Shown here in pieces: positions 5,150 to 12,684 of a stretch of DNA of 14,075 nt. Numbering within the stretch: position 1 is the first letter of the stretch; each line of letters opens with the position of its first letter. Source of the DNA: Alphaproteobacteria bacterium (lineage in GTDB: Bacteria > Pseudomonadota > Alphaproteobacteria > SMXP01); assembly GCA_021774995.1 (NCBI GenBank), contig JAJFIM010000512.1, forward strand, positions 1 to 14,075, written 5' to 3'. Under the pieces are notes generated by a model, which did no database searches, was not told the origin of the DNA, and saw only the letters and a list, made by a program, of their open reading frames with translations. The translations under genes were made by a program, and so were the position numbers.

Positions 5150-6598
5150 GTGCTTGACCTTCGACCAATCCTTCTCGTGAATGGTATTCTTCTGGCCCTG
5201 CTCGGCCTCGCCATGCTGCTTCCCGCTGTGGCCGACCTCACTGTCAATCATGCAGATGCTAAAGTTTTTCTAGCCGCCGCTGCAATCACCCTTTTTGTCG
5301 GCGTCAGCCTCGCCCTCACAAACTGGGGCCATGCAGGCAATTTAAACGTCCAACAGGCCTTTATCTTAACCACGTCCGCATGGGTATTTGCACCCGCCTT
5401 TGCAGCGCTTCCCTTCATGTTCTGCGAATTGGGACTGGATTACACCGACGCTTTCTTTGAAGCCATGTCGGGACTAACCACCACCGGCTCAACGGTGGTA
5501 ACTGGCCTCGACACGGCGCCGCCGGGTATACTTCTCTGGCGCGCATTGCTGCAATGGCTTGGCGGGATTGGCATCATCGTCATGGCGATTGCCGTTCTGC
5601 CCATGCTGCAAGTGGGGGGAATGCAGCTCTTCCGGCTCGAATCATCAGAAGCGTCTGAAAAAATTCTCCCAAGAGCGACTGAGATTGCCGGCTCTATTGC
5701 GGTTGTTTATGTAGGTTTCTCCCTTTTATGCGTGGTGAGTTATTGGGCGGCGGGCATGTCCATCTTTGAAGCCATCATTCATGCAATGACGACAATTTCC
5801 ACCGGCGGATTCTCCACTTCGGATCAATCTATCGGTATATTTGACAGCATGGCGATCGACTATATCACCGTTATATTCATGATAGTCGGAAGCCTGCCAT
5901 TCGTCCTTTACTTTCATCTATTGAGAGGAAAGCCAAGCTTGGTTTTTCGCGACAGCCAAGTCCAGTGGTTTCTTGTCATCAGTTTTATTTTGGTCATGGT
6001 CATGACGTTTTACCAGACGTTGTCGGGAATCAACGGTATATGGCAAGCCTTACGCTTTGCGTCTTTTAGTGTCATATCCGTTATTTCAGGAACCGGGTAC
6101 GCCACTTTGGACTATGGAGCATGGGGACCCTTTGCCGTACTGGCATTTTTCTTCACAATGTTTATCGGCGGGTGCGCGGGATCAGCTTCATGCGGAATAA
6201 AAATTTTTCGATTCCAGATAATTTACTCAGCAAGCTGGCAACAAATCCGCAAAATGGTGCATCCTCACGGCGTCTTTTCACCTAAATATAATGGCCGCCT
6301 CATTAGCAGCGATGTCATCTCATCCGTTATGAGTTTTTTCTTTTTATATATCCTTTGCTTCACGGTTTTGAGCATCGCTCTTTCGGCATTAGGGCTGGAC
6401 ACACTGACCGCGCTCTCAGCCGTATCAGCAACTATTTCAAATGTAGGGCCGGGATTAGGCAATGTAGTTGGGCCTGAGGGAACTTATACTTCTTTACCGG
6501 ACGCGGCAAAGTGGTTGTTGAGTCTCGCCATGCTGTTGGGACGGCTTGAATTGTTTACAGTACTGGTCTTATTCGCGCCCGGCTTTTGGCGCGCGTAA
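5150..6598 (+). CDS. trkH: TrkH-type potassium transporter subunit
   Basis: An inner-membrane protein of 482 residues, the usual size for TrkH, that imports K+ together with the cytosolic regulator TrkA. The four pore-loop repeats are visible with their selectivity glycines: GLTTTGSTVV (108-117), TTISTGGFST (214-223), SVISGTGYAT (310-319) and SATISNVGPG (426-435). Hydrophobic segments flank each loop, and the conserved GCAGSASCGIK (341-351) and C-terminal MLLGRLELFTVLVLF (461-475) are present. The start is GTG 5150, with AAGGAG about 12 bases upstream lying in a small hairpin. No trkA is in the window. Gaps of 52 bp (apaG) and 62 bp (argE) separate it from neighbours of unrelated function. 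Confidence 0.93.
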   Translation: MLDLRPILLVNGILLALLGLAMLLPAVADLTVNHADAKVFLAAAAITLFVGVSLALTNWGHAGNLNVQQAFILTTSAWVFAPAFAALPFMFCELGLDYTDAFFEAMSGLTTTGSTVVTGLDTAPPGILLWRALLQWLGGIGIIVMAIAVLPMLQVGGMQLFRLESSEASEKILPRATEIAGSIAVVYVGFSLLCVVSYWAAGMSIFEAIIHAMTTISTGGFSTSDQSIGIFDSMAIDYITVIFMIVGSLPFVLYFHLLRGKPSLVFRDSQVQWFLVISFILVMVMTFYQTLSGINGIWQALRFASFSVISVISGTGYATLDYGAWGPFAVLAFFFTMFIGGCAGSASCGIKIFRFQIIYSASWQQIRKMVHPHGVFSPKYNGRLISSDVISSVMSFFFLYILCFTVLSIALSALGLDTLTALSAVSATISNVGPGLGNVVGPEGTYTSLPDAAKWLLSLAMLLGRLELFTVLVLFAPGFWRA

Positions 6599-6660
6599 AG
6601 CCCGAGCGACTCTGTAAAAACTAATTTGCACTATCCACTTTATGTGAAGCAGGTCTGGAC

Positions 6661-7824
6661 ATGAAAGCACATTATACACCAAATGAGATGATCGAAAAAT
6701 TGATCTCATTCGACACCACTAGCCGCGCGTCGAATCTCGACCTCATTGAATTTGTTTCCGGTTATCTCGCGTTTCATGGCGTCGCCAGCCACCTTATCCA
6801 CAATGACAATCATTCAAAAGCCAATCTCATCGCCACTTTAGGGCCGGCTTTGAGCGGGGGAATTGTTCTATCGGGGCACACGGACGTGGTGCCGGTGGAC
6901 GGTCAAGCTTGGACCACGGACCCTTTTTCTCTCACCGCAAAGAATGACCGGTTCTATGGACGCGGTACGACTGACATGAAAAGTTTTTTGGCAATCGCGC
7001 TGGCGCTGGCTCCGGAGTTTTTAAAGCGCAAGCTTCACACGCCTGTGCATCTTGCGCTTTCTTATGACGAAGAGGTCGGCTGTCTAGGCGCGCCGCGCCT
7101 TGTTGAACATATTGTCAAACATATTCCCCGCCCTAAGCTGGTAATTATCGGCGAACCAACTGACATGAAAGTTATCAGCGCGCATAAGGGAATTCACGCT
7201 TTTCGCACCAGCGTCACCGGGAGAGAAGCCCATTCAAGCGCCACGCATAAGGGGGTGAATGCGGTAATGGCGGCGGCTGATCTCATTGGGTTCATTTCAA
7301 AATTGGCCGAGAAATGCATCGACGCCTCCGACCCCACCTGCCGATTCGACCCGCCCTATACCACGCTTCAAGTCGGAACTGTTGCCGGCGGAACGGCACT
7401 CAATATCATTGCCAAAAACTGCAGTTTCGATTGGGAAATTCGCGCGTTGCCGTCAGAAGGGTCCGAGGACATCCTATCGCAATTTGATGGCTATGCCCAA
7501 TCTGAGGTTCTCCCTAAAATGAAGAAAATTTCGCAAGAAGCTCATATTGAGACAAAGGTTTTGGCGCATGTTCCGGCTTTTCTGTCGCGCGCCGAATCTG
7601 ACATTGAATCTCTGATGTTGATGGTCGCCCGGCAGAATAAAACAGGCGTCGCCTCTTATGGAACGGAAGCCGGTATTTTCCAGTCCGCCGATATCTCCAC
7701 ATTCGTATGCGGGCCGGGCAATATCTTGCAAGCCCATCGGCCGGATGAATATATTGAAAACACTCAGATAGACGCTTGCATCAGTTTCATGCGCCGGCTG
7801 ATGGATCAGGTATGCGATCTTTGA
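6661..7824 (+). CDS. argE: Acetylornithine deacetylase
   Basis: An M20-family zinc hydrolase that removes the acetyl group from N-acetylornithine to give ornithine for arginine synthesis. Of 387 residues, the metal and catalytic set is visible: SGHTDVVPVDG (His73, Asp75), GRGTTDMKS (Asp105), SYDEEVGC (Glu137/138), GEPTDM (Glu165) and NILQAHRPDE (His359). The dimerisation domain between about 180 and 290 contains GREAHSS and TTLQVGTVAGG, typical of ArgE rather than DapE. AGGTCTGG just before ATG 6661 is a fair ribosome binding site. Its 3' end overlaps the convergent hslO by 19 bp. The argD and argF genes of the same pathway are close by on the other strand. Deacetylation of another acyl amino acid cannot be excluded from sequence alone. 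Confidence 0.9.
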   Translation: MKAHYTPNEMIEKLISFDTTSRASNLDLIEFVSGYLAFHGVASHLIHNDNHSKANLIATLGPALSGGIVLSGHTDVVPVDGQAWTTDPFSLTAKNDRFYGRGTTDMKSFLAIALALAPEFLKRKLHTPVHLALSYDEEVGCLGAPRLVEHIVKHIPRPKLVIIGEPTDMKVISAHKGIHAFRTSVTGREAHSSATHKGVNAVMAAADLIGFISKLAEKCIDASDPTCRFDPPYTTLQVGTVAGGTALNIIAKNCSFDWEIRALPSEGSEDILSQFDGYAQSEVLPKMKKISQEAHIETKVLAHVPAFLSRAESDIESLMLMVARQNKTGVASYGTEAGIFQSADISTFVCGPGNILQAHRPDEYIENTQIDACISFMRRLMDQVCDL

Positions 7825-8762
7825 GTGACAATTTCTGCGGGATCAAAAGTGTAGAGCGTATTACAAAACTCACAGCGCGCCGTGATTTTACCCTCTTCAA
7901 TCATCGAGTTTTGATCCGCCACATCAAATGACAATAAAATGCGTTTGATTTTTTCCCGGTCGCACTCGCACGAGAAGGAAATGGCTTGAGGTTCAAATAC
8001 TCTAACCCCATCTTCGTGAAACAAACGGTAGAGCAATCTATCGGAATCAAGCCCTGGGTCCGTCAACTCCAAATCTTCCGCGGTTTTCATCAAAATTGAA
8101 ATGCGTTCCCAATCACCAAGAGAAGTTTCACTCACCTCTCTTGTCCCGCTTCCTTTGGGAGGCAGTAGCTGAATCAAAAGGCCCCCGCCACGCCAAGAGT
8201 GCTTACCGCCTGGCTCAAGGAGTTCAGCAACACAGAGTTTGAGGGAGGTGAGTATCTGCTCCGATTGACCAAAATAAACCAGCGCGCACGCGCTTAAGTC
8301 AGAACCGCTTAGCGCCACAATCCCTTGATAGCGCTCCATATCAGGCCCCTGATCAACCGTGAACGCTAGATGACCTTTTCCCATCAGCGCCGTGAAATCA
8401 GGTTGTCCTTTGCTGCATTCGCCGAGCAACCGATTGAGCCCATCTTTATTTAGTTGCGCAACCCCGCGCAACGCCCCTTGCGTCCGGTAGTCAGCAATGA
8501 CCATGCTCACCGGTCCATCTCCCTGAATTTGCAAAGTCAGCTTACCCTCGAATTTTAACGACGCCCCCAACATGGAGGTGAGCAGCAGCGCTTGCCCCAC
8601 TATTGTCGCTACCGGGCCTGGGTAATCATGTCGGCTTAGCACTTCATCAAGGGCGGGTCCCAGGCGCACAATTTGTCCGCGTATATCCGTATTCTCAATG
8701 TTGAAGGGAAGAACGCAGTCTTTCACGCGATTTATCGCATTATGACGGTGCGAAAGACTCAT
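7806..8762 (-). CDS. hslO: Hsp33 redox-regulated chaperone
   Basis: Hsp33 is a cytosolic holdase that is inactive when reduced and zinc-bound, and is switched on by oxidation. The 318-residue protein carries the zinc-binding redox switch at its C-terminus: CEC (Cys265, Cys267) and CEFC (Cys297, Cys300), with the usual ~30-residue spacing. Upstream are the family segments DIRGQIVRLGPALDEVL, QIQGDGPVSMVIADY and a G/S-rich substrate-binding core. Its ATG overlaps the argF stop in an ATGA, so translation is coupled to argF. It is the last gene of argD-argF-hslO and ends inside the 3' end of argE. The pairing with arg genes is common in alphaproteobacteria. Confidence 0.94.
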   Translation of the reverse strand: MSLSHRHNAINRVKDCVLPFNIENTDIRGQIVRLGPALDEVLSRHDYPGPVATIVGQALLLTSMLGASLKFEGKLTLQIQGDGPVSMVIADYRTQGALRGVAQLNKDGLNRLLGECSKGQPDFTALMGKGHLAFTVDQGPDMERYQGIVALSGSDLSACALVYFGQSEQILTSLKLCVAELLEPGGKHSWRGGGLLIQLLPPKGSGTREVSETSLGDWERISILMKTAEDLELTDPGLDSDRLLYRLFHEDGVRVFEPQAISFSCECDREKIKRILLSFDVADQNSMIEEGKITARCEFCNTLYTFDPAEIVTQRSHT

Positions 8763-9700
8763 TTATCCCAACCGGACAGACACCACACAAGGATGCTTTT
8801 TTGCGCATGCAGCCGGTTTTCGGCGCCATCGATCACCACAGATTGTGGACCGTCAATCACCTCAGCGGTCACTTCTTCGCCGCGGTGGGCTGGCAAACAG
8901 TGCATAAAAAGCGCATCGGGGCCCGCCAGCGCCATCAGTGCGCTATCCACTTGATAGGGAGCAAGTATTTCCATACGTTGCGCCGCTTCAGTGTCTCCCA
9001 TAGACACCCACGTGTCGGCCACCACGCAATCGGCGTGAGCCGCCGCCTCGCGCGGGTCTTCGGTCAAAAAGATGCGCCCGCCTTCGCGCCGTGCCCAGTC
9101 AAGAACTTCCATAGGCGGTTGCAGACGCGCCGGACAGGCGAGGCGCAATTCAAAATTAAATTTTACCGCCGCGTGAATCCACGAGGCGGCGACATTATTG
9201 CCATCGCCGATCCACGCCACGGACCGGCCCGTGATCAGCCCTTTATGCTCTTCGAAAGTGAGGATATCAGCCAGAAGCTGGCACGGATGGCTGCGATCGG
9301 TCAGGCCGTTCACGACGGGAACGCGCGCCTCAGCGGCAAGCTCCAGAAGAGTGCTATGCGAATCTGACCGGATCATCAAGGCGTCGACATAACGCGACAA
9401 CACCCGCGCCGTGTCAGCAACTGTTTCTCCCCGGCCCAATTGGATGACATCGCGATTAAGAATAATCGATTCCCCGCCCAACTGGCGCATGCCCACATCG
9501 AAGGACACCCGGGTCCGGGTTGACGGTTTTTCGAAGATCAGCGCCAGTATACGGCCGGCAAGAGGCGCATCATCGTCTAGTGTTCCATGGGCAAGCCCCC
9601 GCCGCCTTTGCTTGCGCGTTTTAGCCTCATCCACCAAACGGCGTAAAAGAGAGGCGTCCAAAACATCCAAATCCAAAAAATGTCTTATATTTTCAACCAT
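8759..9700 (-). CDS. argF: Ornithine carbamoyltransferase
   Basis: Catalyses ornithine plus carbamoyl phosphate to citrulline, a cytosolic step of arginine synthesis. The 313-residue protein has the carbamoyl-phosphate loop STRTR (60-64), HPCQ (138-141), the ornithine-side DTWVSMG (229-235) and FMHCLPAHRGEEV (265-277) with the catalytic Cys268. These are diagnostic of anabolic OTCase rather than aspartate carbamoyltransferase. The N-terminus HFLDLDVLD is typical. The start at 9700 overlaps the argD stop (9693) by 8 bp, with AGGG about 9 bases upstream inside argD. The stop overlaps the hslO start. Translational coupling through the whole operon is likely. Confidence 0.96.
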   Translation of the reverse strand: MVENIRHFLDLDVLDASLLRRLVDEAKTRKQRRRGLAHGTLDDDAPLAGRILALIFEKPSTRTRVSFDVGMRQLGGESIILNRDVIQLGRGETVADTARVLSRYVDALMIRSDSHSTLLELAAEARVPVVNGLTDRSHPCQLLADILTFEEHKGLITGRSVAWIGDGNNVAASWIHAAVKFNFELRLACPARLQPPMEVLDWARREGGRIFLTEDPREAAAHADCVVADTWVSMGDTEAAQRMEILAPYQVDSALMALAGPDALFMHCLPAHRGEEVTAEVIDGPQSVVIDGAENRLHAQKSILVWCLSGWDK

Positions 9701-10901
9701 CGGCCGACCCTATTTTGTCACCTTCTTTCGCTGCCTTTAACGCAATGCAAGCCTTTTCAATGCGACCAAGCGCATCCCCGACATGACTTTCATCGATAAT
9801 GAGAGGCGGAAGCAACCGCAGAGTGTTATCTCCAGCCGGAACAACCAGCAAGCCTTGATCGAGGAAAGCCTGCCTAACCGCTATATTTTCGGCGCGGCAC
9901 TTCAATCCGACCATCAAGCCGGCGCCGCGAAAGTCTTCAATAATATCACCATAAGTCTCAACCACCATGGCCAAGCCTTGGGTTAGCCGGCCCGCCATTT
10001 GTGAGACATGGTCAAAAAAACCATCTTCCAGGATTACGTCCAGAACCGCATTGCCCACCGCCATAGCCAGTGGATTACCGCCATAAGTCGAGCCATGCGT
10101 TCCCACCGTCATACCTTTAGCGGCCTCAGTGGTGGCGAGGCACGCGCCCAAAGGAAACCCCCCGCCAATGCCTTTAGCGATTCCCATAATATCCGGCGTA
10201 ACACCGGCCCATTCATGAGCGAACAGCTTACCCGTCCGGCCCGCCCCGGTCTGCACTTCATCAAAAATCAACAACAAGCCCTCATCGTCGCACAAGGCCC
10301 GCAACGCTCTCAAGAATTCAGGCGGCGCCACGCGAATACCGCCCTCTCCCTGAATAGGCTCGATAAGAATTCCGGCGGTCTCGTCGGTCACAGCAGAATT
10401 GACGGCCTCGATATCACCCAAAGAAATAGGATCGAAGCCCGGCGGGAGGGGGCCGAAGCCTGCTGTGAGTTTTTCTTGACCCGCCGCCGCAATTGTCGCC
10501 AGCGTCCGTCCGTGAAAGGCGCCTTCAAAAGTGATCAGCCGATATTTCTCAGAATTGCCAACGGCGGAATGGTATTTCCGCGCGGTTTTGATCGCGCACT
10601 CCATCGCCTCCGCGCCGGAATTCGTAAAAAAGACAGTATCCGCAAAACTATGCTCCACTAGTCTTTGCGCCAATTTTTCCTGGCCCGGGATGCGGTAAAG
10701 GTTGGAAGTGTGCCACAAGAGGCCAGCTTGCTTCGTCAGCTCACTGACGAGATGCGGATGCGCATGCCCCAGAGAATTGACGGCAACGCCGGCGCCAAAG
10801 TCCAAAAAGCGCCGCCCATCAGCAGTTTTAAGATAAGCGCCTTCTCCCCGCTCAAAACTGAGATCGGCGCGTCCATAGGTTGGCATTACAGGCGAAATCA
10901 C
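9693..10901 (-). CDS. argD: Acetylornithine aminotransferase
   Basis: A class III PLP aminotransferase that converts N-acetylglutamate semialdehyde to N-acetylornithine; many ArgD proteins also act as succinyldiaminopimelate aminotransferase in lysine synthesis. Visible motifs are FFTNSGAEAMECAIK, FHGRTLATIAAAG, IEPIQGEGG, LIFDEVQTGAGRTGK and AKGIGGGFPLGA with the PLP lysine (Lys243 from GTG 10901), then THGSTYGGNPLA. The frame is open further to TTG 10910, but AGGAG lies only 2 bases from that codon and 11 from GTG 10901. GTG also gives the usual N-terminus MISPVMPTYGRADL, so GTG is preferred (402 residues); ATG 10886 is a third option. It is the first gene of the operon. Confidence 0.93.
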   Translation of the reverse strand: MISPVMPTYGRADLSFERGEGAYLKTADGRRFLDFGAGVAVNSLGHAHPHLVSELTKQAGLLWHTSNLYRIPGQEKLAQRLVEHSFADTVFFTNSGAEAMECAIKTARKYHSAVGNSEKYRLITFEGAFHGRTLATIAAAGQEKLTAGFGPLPPGFDPISLGDIEAVNSAVTDETAGILIEPIQGEGGIRVAPPEFLRALRALCDDEGLLLIFDEVQTGAGRTGKLFAHEWAGVTPDIMGIAKGIGGGFPLGACLATTEAAKGMTVGTHGSTYGGNPLAMAVGNAVLDVILEDGFFDHVSQMAGRLTQGLAMVVETYGDIIEDFRGAGLMVGLKCRAENIAVRQAFLDQGLLVVPAGDNTLRLLPPLIIDESHVGDALGRIEKACIALKAAKEGDKIGSADG

Positions 10902-11018
10902 GGCGCTCAAATCTCCTGATCGGGCTCCTGGTTCGGCAAGTCTTAATCAGTCAAAATGCCTGAACCGCCAAACGAATTAAGCCGCCCGCAATCAAGCAGA
11001 CGGCTTTGAAATATACAA

Positions 11019-11031
11019 AGGATATTATCCT
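11019..11031. promoter_or_regulatory. 13-bp palindrome overlapping the argD promoter -10
   Basis: AGGATATTATCCT is a perfect inverted repeat with one central base, covering the -10 of the argD promoter (11024-11029). A protein bound here would block the promoter. No ARG-box assignment is made. Confidence 0.35.
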
Positions 11032-11053
11032 CCGCAAACGCCCCACTTGTCAA
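11024..11053 (-). promoter_or_regulatory. Promoter of the argD-argF-hslO operon
   Basis: On the minus strand a perfect TTGACA (11053-11048) is followed after 18 bases by GATAAT (11029-11024), 5 of 6 to the -10 consensus. The start would be near 11017, leaving a leader of about 115 nt before GTG 10901. The leader holds an AAGCCG/CGGCTT inverted repeat (about 10979-11006). The promoter lies just beyond the 3' end of the ABC permease gene on the same strand. Confidence 0.65.
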
Positions 11054-11057
11054 TAAG

Positions 11058-11070
11058 GCCTTAGCAAGGC
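11058..11070 (-). terminator. Weak hairpin after the ABC permease gene
   Basis: GCCTT-AGC-AAGGC forms a 5-bp stem with a 3-base loop just past the permease stop codon. On the minus strand it is followed by CTTATT, a poor T-run, so it is at best a weak terminator before the argD promoter. Confidence 0.3.
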
Positions 11071-11075
11071 ATCGC

Positions 11076-11885
11076 TCAAGTTTTGAGTTTGTAGCCTGAC
11101 CTGAACATCAAATAGCACCAAAGAACACAAGTCGCATTAAGCGTCAGCAAACCGATGACTCCAATCAAAATGGAGCTATCCGCCTGGCCAATCACCCCAT
11201 AGCGGAAGCCGTCAATCAGGTAAAAGAATGGATTGGCCTGACTCGCCGCAAAAAAGAAGCCTGGGAGTATTTTCACTGAGTAAAAGGTGCCTGAGAGAAA
11301 AATGAGCGGCGTGATTAAAAAATTTGTCACGGCGGATAAATGATCGAATTTATCGGCCCAAATTCCCGCCAAAATCCCGACGGCGGACAAAAGAACTGAG
11401 GCCATAACCGCATAAAACAGGACGGCCCACAGATGAACCATGGGAAAGGAGACAAAGGGGAGCATAGCCAGCCCAGTCGCCAGGGCCACCATCAGCCCTC
11501 GCGTCGCGGCGCCCGCAATGAAGCCAAACGTCAACTCCCAAGGCGATAGAGGCGGCATCAATATATCGACCAATGTTCCCTGAACCTTGGCCATAATCAG
11601 CGAAGAAGAGGAATTTGCAAAAGCGTTAGTGAGGATCGCCATCATGATCAGTCCAGGCGCAAGAAAGTCGGCAAATGGGACGCCATTTACATCGGGACGA
11701 GCCGCGCCCAGAGCCAGCTTGAAAATCATGAGAAACAGGAGGGTCGAGACCACAGGGGCCGCCACGGTCTGCGTGCCCACTTTCAGAAACCGGCGCACTT
11801 CTTTTTTATACAAAGTCCACAGCCCGAGCCAGTTGACCCGCCCAAAGCGCCGTGCGCCTGTTGGTAGATAATGAGCGCTTGTCAT
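11076..11885 (-). CDS. ABC-2 type transporter permease
   Basis: A 269-residue inner-membrane protein (from ATG 11885) with about six predicted hydrophobic segments, near 41-60, 79-97, 120-145, 151-175, 188-204 and 238-262. The amphipathic N-terminal GLWTLYKKEVRRFLK, the loop VQGTLVDILMPPLSPWEL and the C-terminal LSGTFYSVKILPGFF...NPFFYLIDGFRYG are characteristic of ABC-2 permeases of the YadH/NodJ type. A longer frame reaches 11942, but AGGAG lies 6 bases before ATG 11885, so the shorter start is chosen. These permeases work with a separate ATPase, which is not in this window; it should lie elsewhere in the genome. The substrate (drug, polysaccharide or lipid) cannot be told from sequence. 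Confidence 0.88.
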   Translation of the reverse strand: MTSAHYLPTGARRFGRVNWLGLWTLYKKEVRRFLKVGTQTVAAPVVSTLLFLMIFKLALGAARPDVNGVPFADFLAPGLIMMAILTNAFANSSSSLIMAKVQGTLVDILMPPLSPWELTFGFIAGAATRGLMVALATGLAMLPFVSFPMVHLWAVLFYAVMASVLLSAVGILAGIWADKFDHLSAVTNFLITPLIFLSGTFYSVKILPGFFFAASQANPFFYLIDGFRYGVIGQADSSILIGVIGLLTLNATCVLWCYLMFRSGYKLKT

Positions 11886-12001
11886 ACCCCACTCCTGGTC
11901 TATGTGCTGAAAGACGCCTAGACGTAAGACAAGCCATCTCAAGCTTCAAGGGGCTTAACGGCCCCATTTTATGGATATGAGGCTTACACCGGCGATTTTG
12001 T

Positions 12002-12010
12002 TGTGGAAAA
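12002..12010 (-). promoter_or_regulatory. DnaA-box-like site upstream of gcrA
   Basis: On the minus strand TTTTCCACA fits the relaxed DnaA box TTWTNCACA. It lies about 25 bases upstream of the candidate gcrA -35. In Caulobacter crescentus DnaA is known to activate gcrA transcription, so the location is meaningful, though one 9-mer is weak evidence. Confidence 0.4.
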
Positions 12011-12022
12011 CGTCAAAATCGA

Positions 12023-12027
12023 GAATC
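12023..12027. promoter_or_regulatory. GANTC (CcrM methylation) site upstream of gcrA
   Basis: GAATC is a GANTC site, the target of the CcrM methyltransferase that is found with GcrA in most alphaproteobacteria. It lies 7 bases upstream of the candidate -35, where methylation state could affect transcription. Confidence 0.4.
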
Positions 12028-12034
12028 GCTCATC

Positions 12035-12062
12035 TTGTATATTTTTTAAATACAGCTACGAT
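12035..12062 (+). promoter_or_regulatory. Possible gcrA promoter
   Basis: TTGTAT (12035-12040), a 16-base spacer and TACGAT (12057-12062). The hexamers match 3 and 4 of 6 consensus positions. The start would be near 12069, giving a leader of about 97 nt. The position relative to the DnaA and GANTC sites is sensible, but the match is modest. Confidence 0.35.
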
Positions 12063-12165
12063 ATGTGGTGTTTTTAAATGCGGGGGCGGCGCGCCTTCGT
12101 GCGCGAGATCAGGGCCCGCGGTAGCAAGCGGCGAAAAATCAAACCAATAAGGACATGAGGCGGAC

Positions 12166-12651
12166 ATGGCGTGGACCGAGGAGAGAGTTGAACTGCTCAC
12201 AAAACTTTGGGCTGAAGGGTTGAGCGCCAGTCAGATTGCCCGCACGCTGGGCGAAGTAACGCGCAACGCCGTCATTGGAAAGGTGCACCGGCTGGGCCTG
12301 TCGGGCCGGGCCACGCCATCCCGCGCCGAAAGACCAAGGGTCGCTATTCGGCGCAAACCGGTGATCAACAAACCAGTGATGACCGAGCCTGAAATAATCG
12401 AAGAAGAAGTACTGGAAGACGGAGCATGGGCGACGGTTATGACGCTCACCGAGCGCATGTGCAAATGGCCCATCGGCCATCCCGGCTCAAAAGAATTTCA
12501 CTTTTGCGGCCGCAGCGCGCCAACGAGCGCGCCCTATTGCGAAGCCCATGTGCGCCTCGCCTATCAGGCGTCAACCTCGCGCCGCGGCCCCAAGCGCGCG
12601 ACCCAGCAACAAAGCCCCGTGCAAGCGGAGCGCCGCCGCGCTGCGGGGTAA
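12166..12651 (+). CDS. gcrA: GcrA cell cycle regulator
   Basis: GcrA is an alphaproteobacterial transcription factor that binds the housekeeping sigma factor and methylated GANTC promoters to time cell-cycle genes. The 161-residue protein begins with the near-invariant MAWTEERVELLTKLWAEGLS, a helix-turn-helix covering residues 1-48 and continuing SASQIARTLG, RNAVIGKVHRLGLSGR. A charged, variable linker follows (about 50-95). The C-terminal sigma-interacting part has CKWPIGHPGSKEFHFCG and APYCEAHVRLAYQ, again family hallmarks with conserved cysteines. The length is typical. The start is fixed by the conserved N-terminus, with GAGGCGG a few bases upstream. A paired CcrM is expected elsewhere in the genome. 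The gene is convergent with the unknown gene at 12683. Confidence 0.96.
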   Translation: MAWTEERVELLTKLWAEGLSASQIARTLGEVTRNAVIGKVHRLGLSGRATPSRAERPRVAIRRKPVINKPVMTEPEIIEEEVLEDGAWATVMTLTERMCKWPIGHPGSKEFHFCGRSAPTSAPYCEAHVRLAYQASTSRRGPKRATQQQSPVQAERRRAAG

Positions 12652-12658
12652 AAAGAAA

Positions 12659-12684
12659 GGGGTTGTGGTTCCCCAAGAGTTTTT
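12659..12684. terminator. Bidirectional terminator-like hairpin between gcrA and convergent gene
   Basis: GGGG (12659-12662) and CCCC (12671-12674) can pair. On the plus strand TTTTT follows at 12680-12684; on the minus strand TTTCTTTTT follows the stem directly. It sits between the two convergent stop codons, so it may serve both genes. The stem is only 4 bp. Confidence 0.42.

Larger units (their letters stand above)
11943..12165. promoter_or_regulatory. Divergent gcrA / ABC permease intergenic region
   Basis: This 223-bp region contains a GGGGC-TTAACG-GCCCC hairpin (11950-11965) followed on the plus strand by ATTTT. It also holds a DnaA-box-like site (12002-12010), a GANTC site (12023-12027), a candidate gcrA promoter (12035-12062) and a CGCGC-CTTCGT-GCGCG hairpin in the gcrA leader (12090-12105). 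A 26-codon basic frame at 12078-12158 has no ribosome binding site and is not called. Confidence 0.4.

Noticed and set aside
6794..6802. Perfect DnaA box TTATCCACA
   Set aside because: It is single and lies within the argE coding sequence with no cluster or AT-rich region, so chance is sufficient.
10008..10661. 217-codon plus-strand frame
   Set aside because: Antisense shadow of argD, whose PLP motifs are intact.
12078..12158. 26-codon basic upstream frame in the gcrA leader
   Set aside because: No ribosome binding site and arginine-rich simply because the DNA is GC-rich; no evidence of translation.
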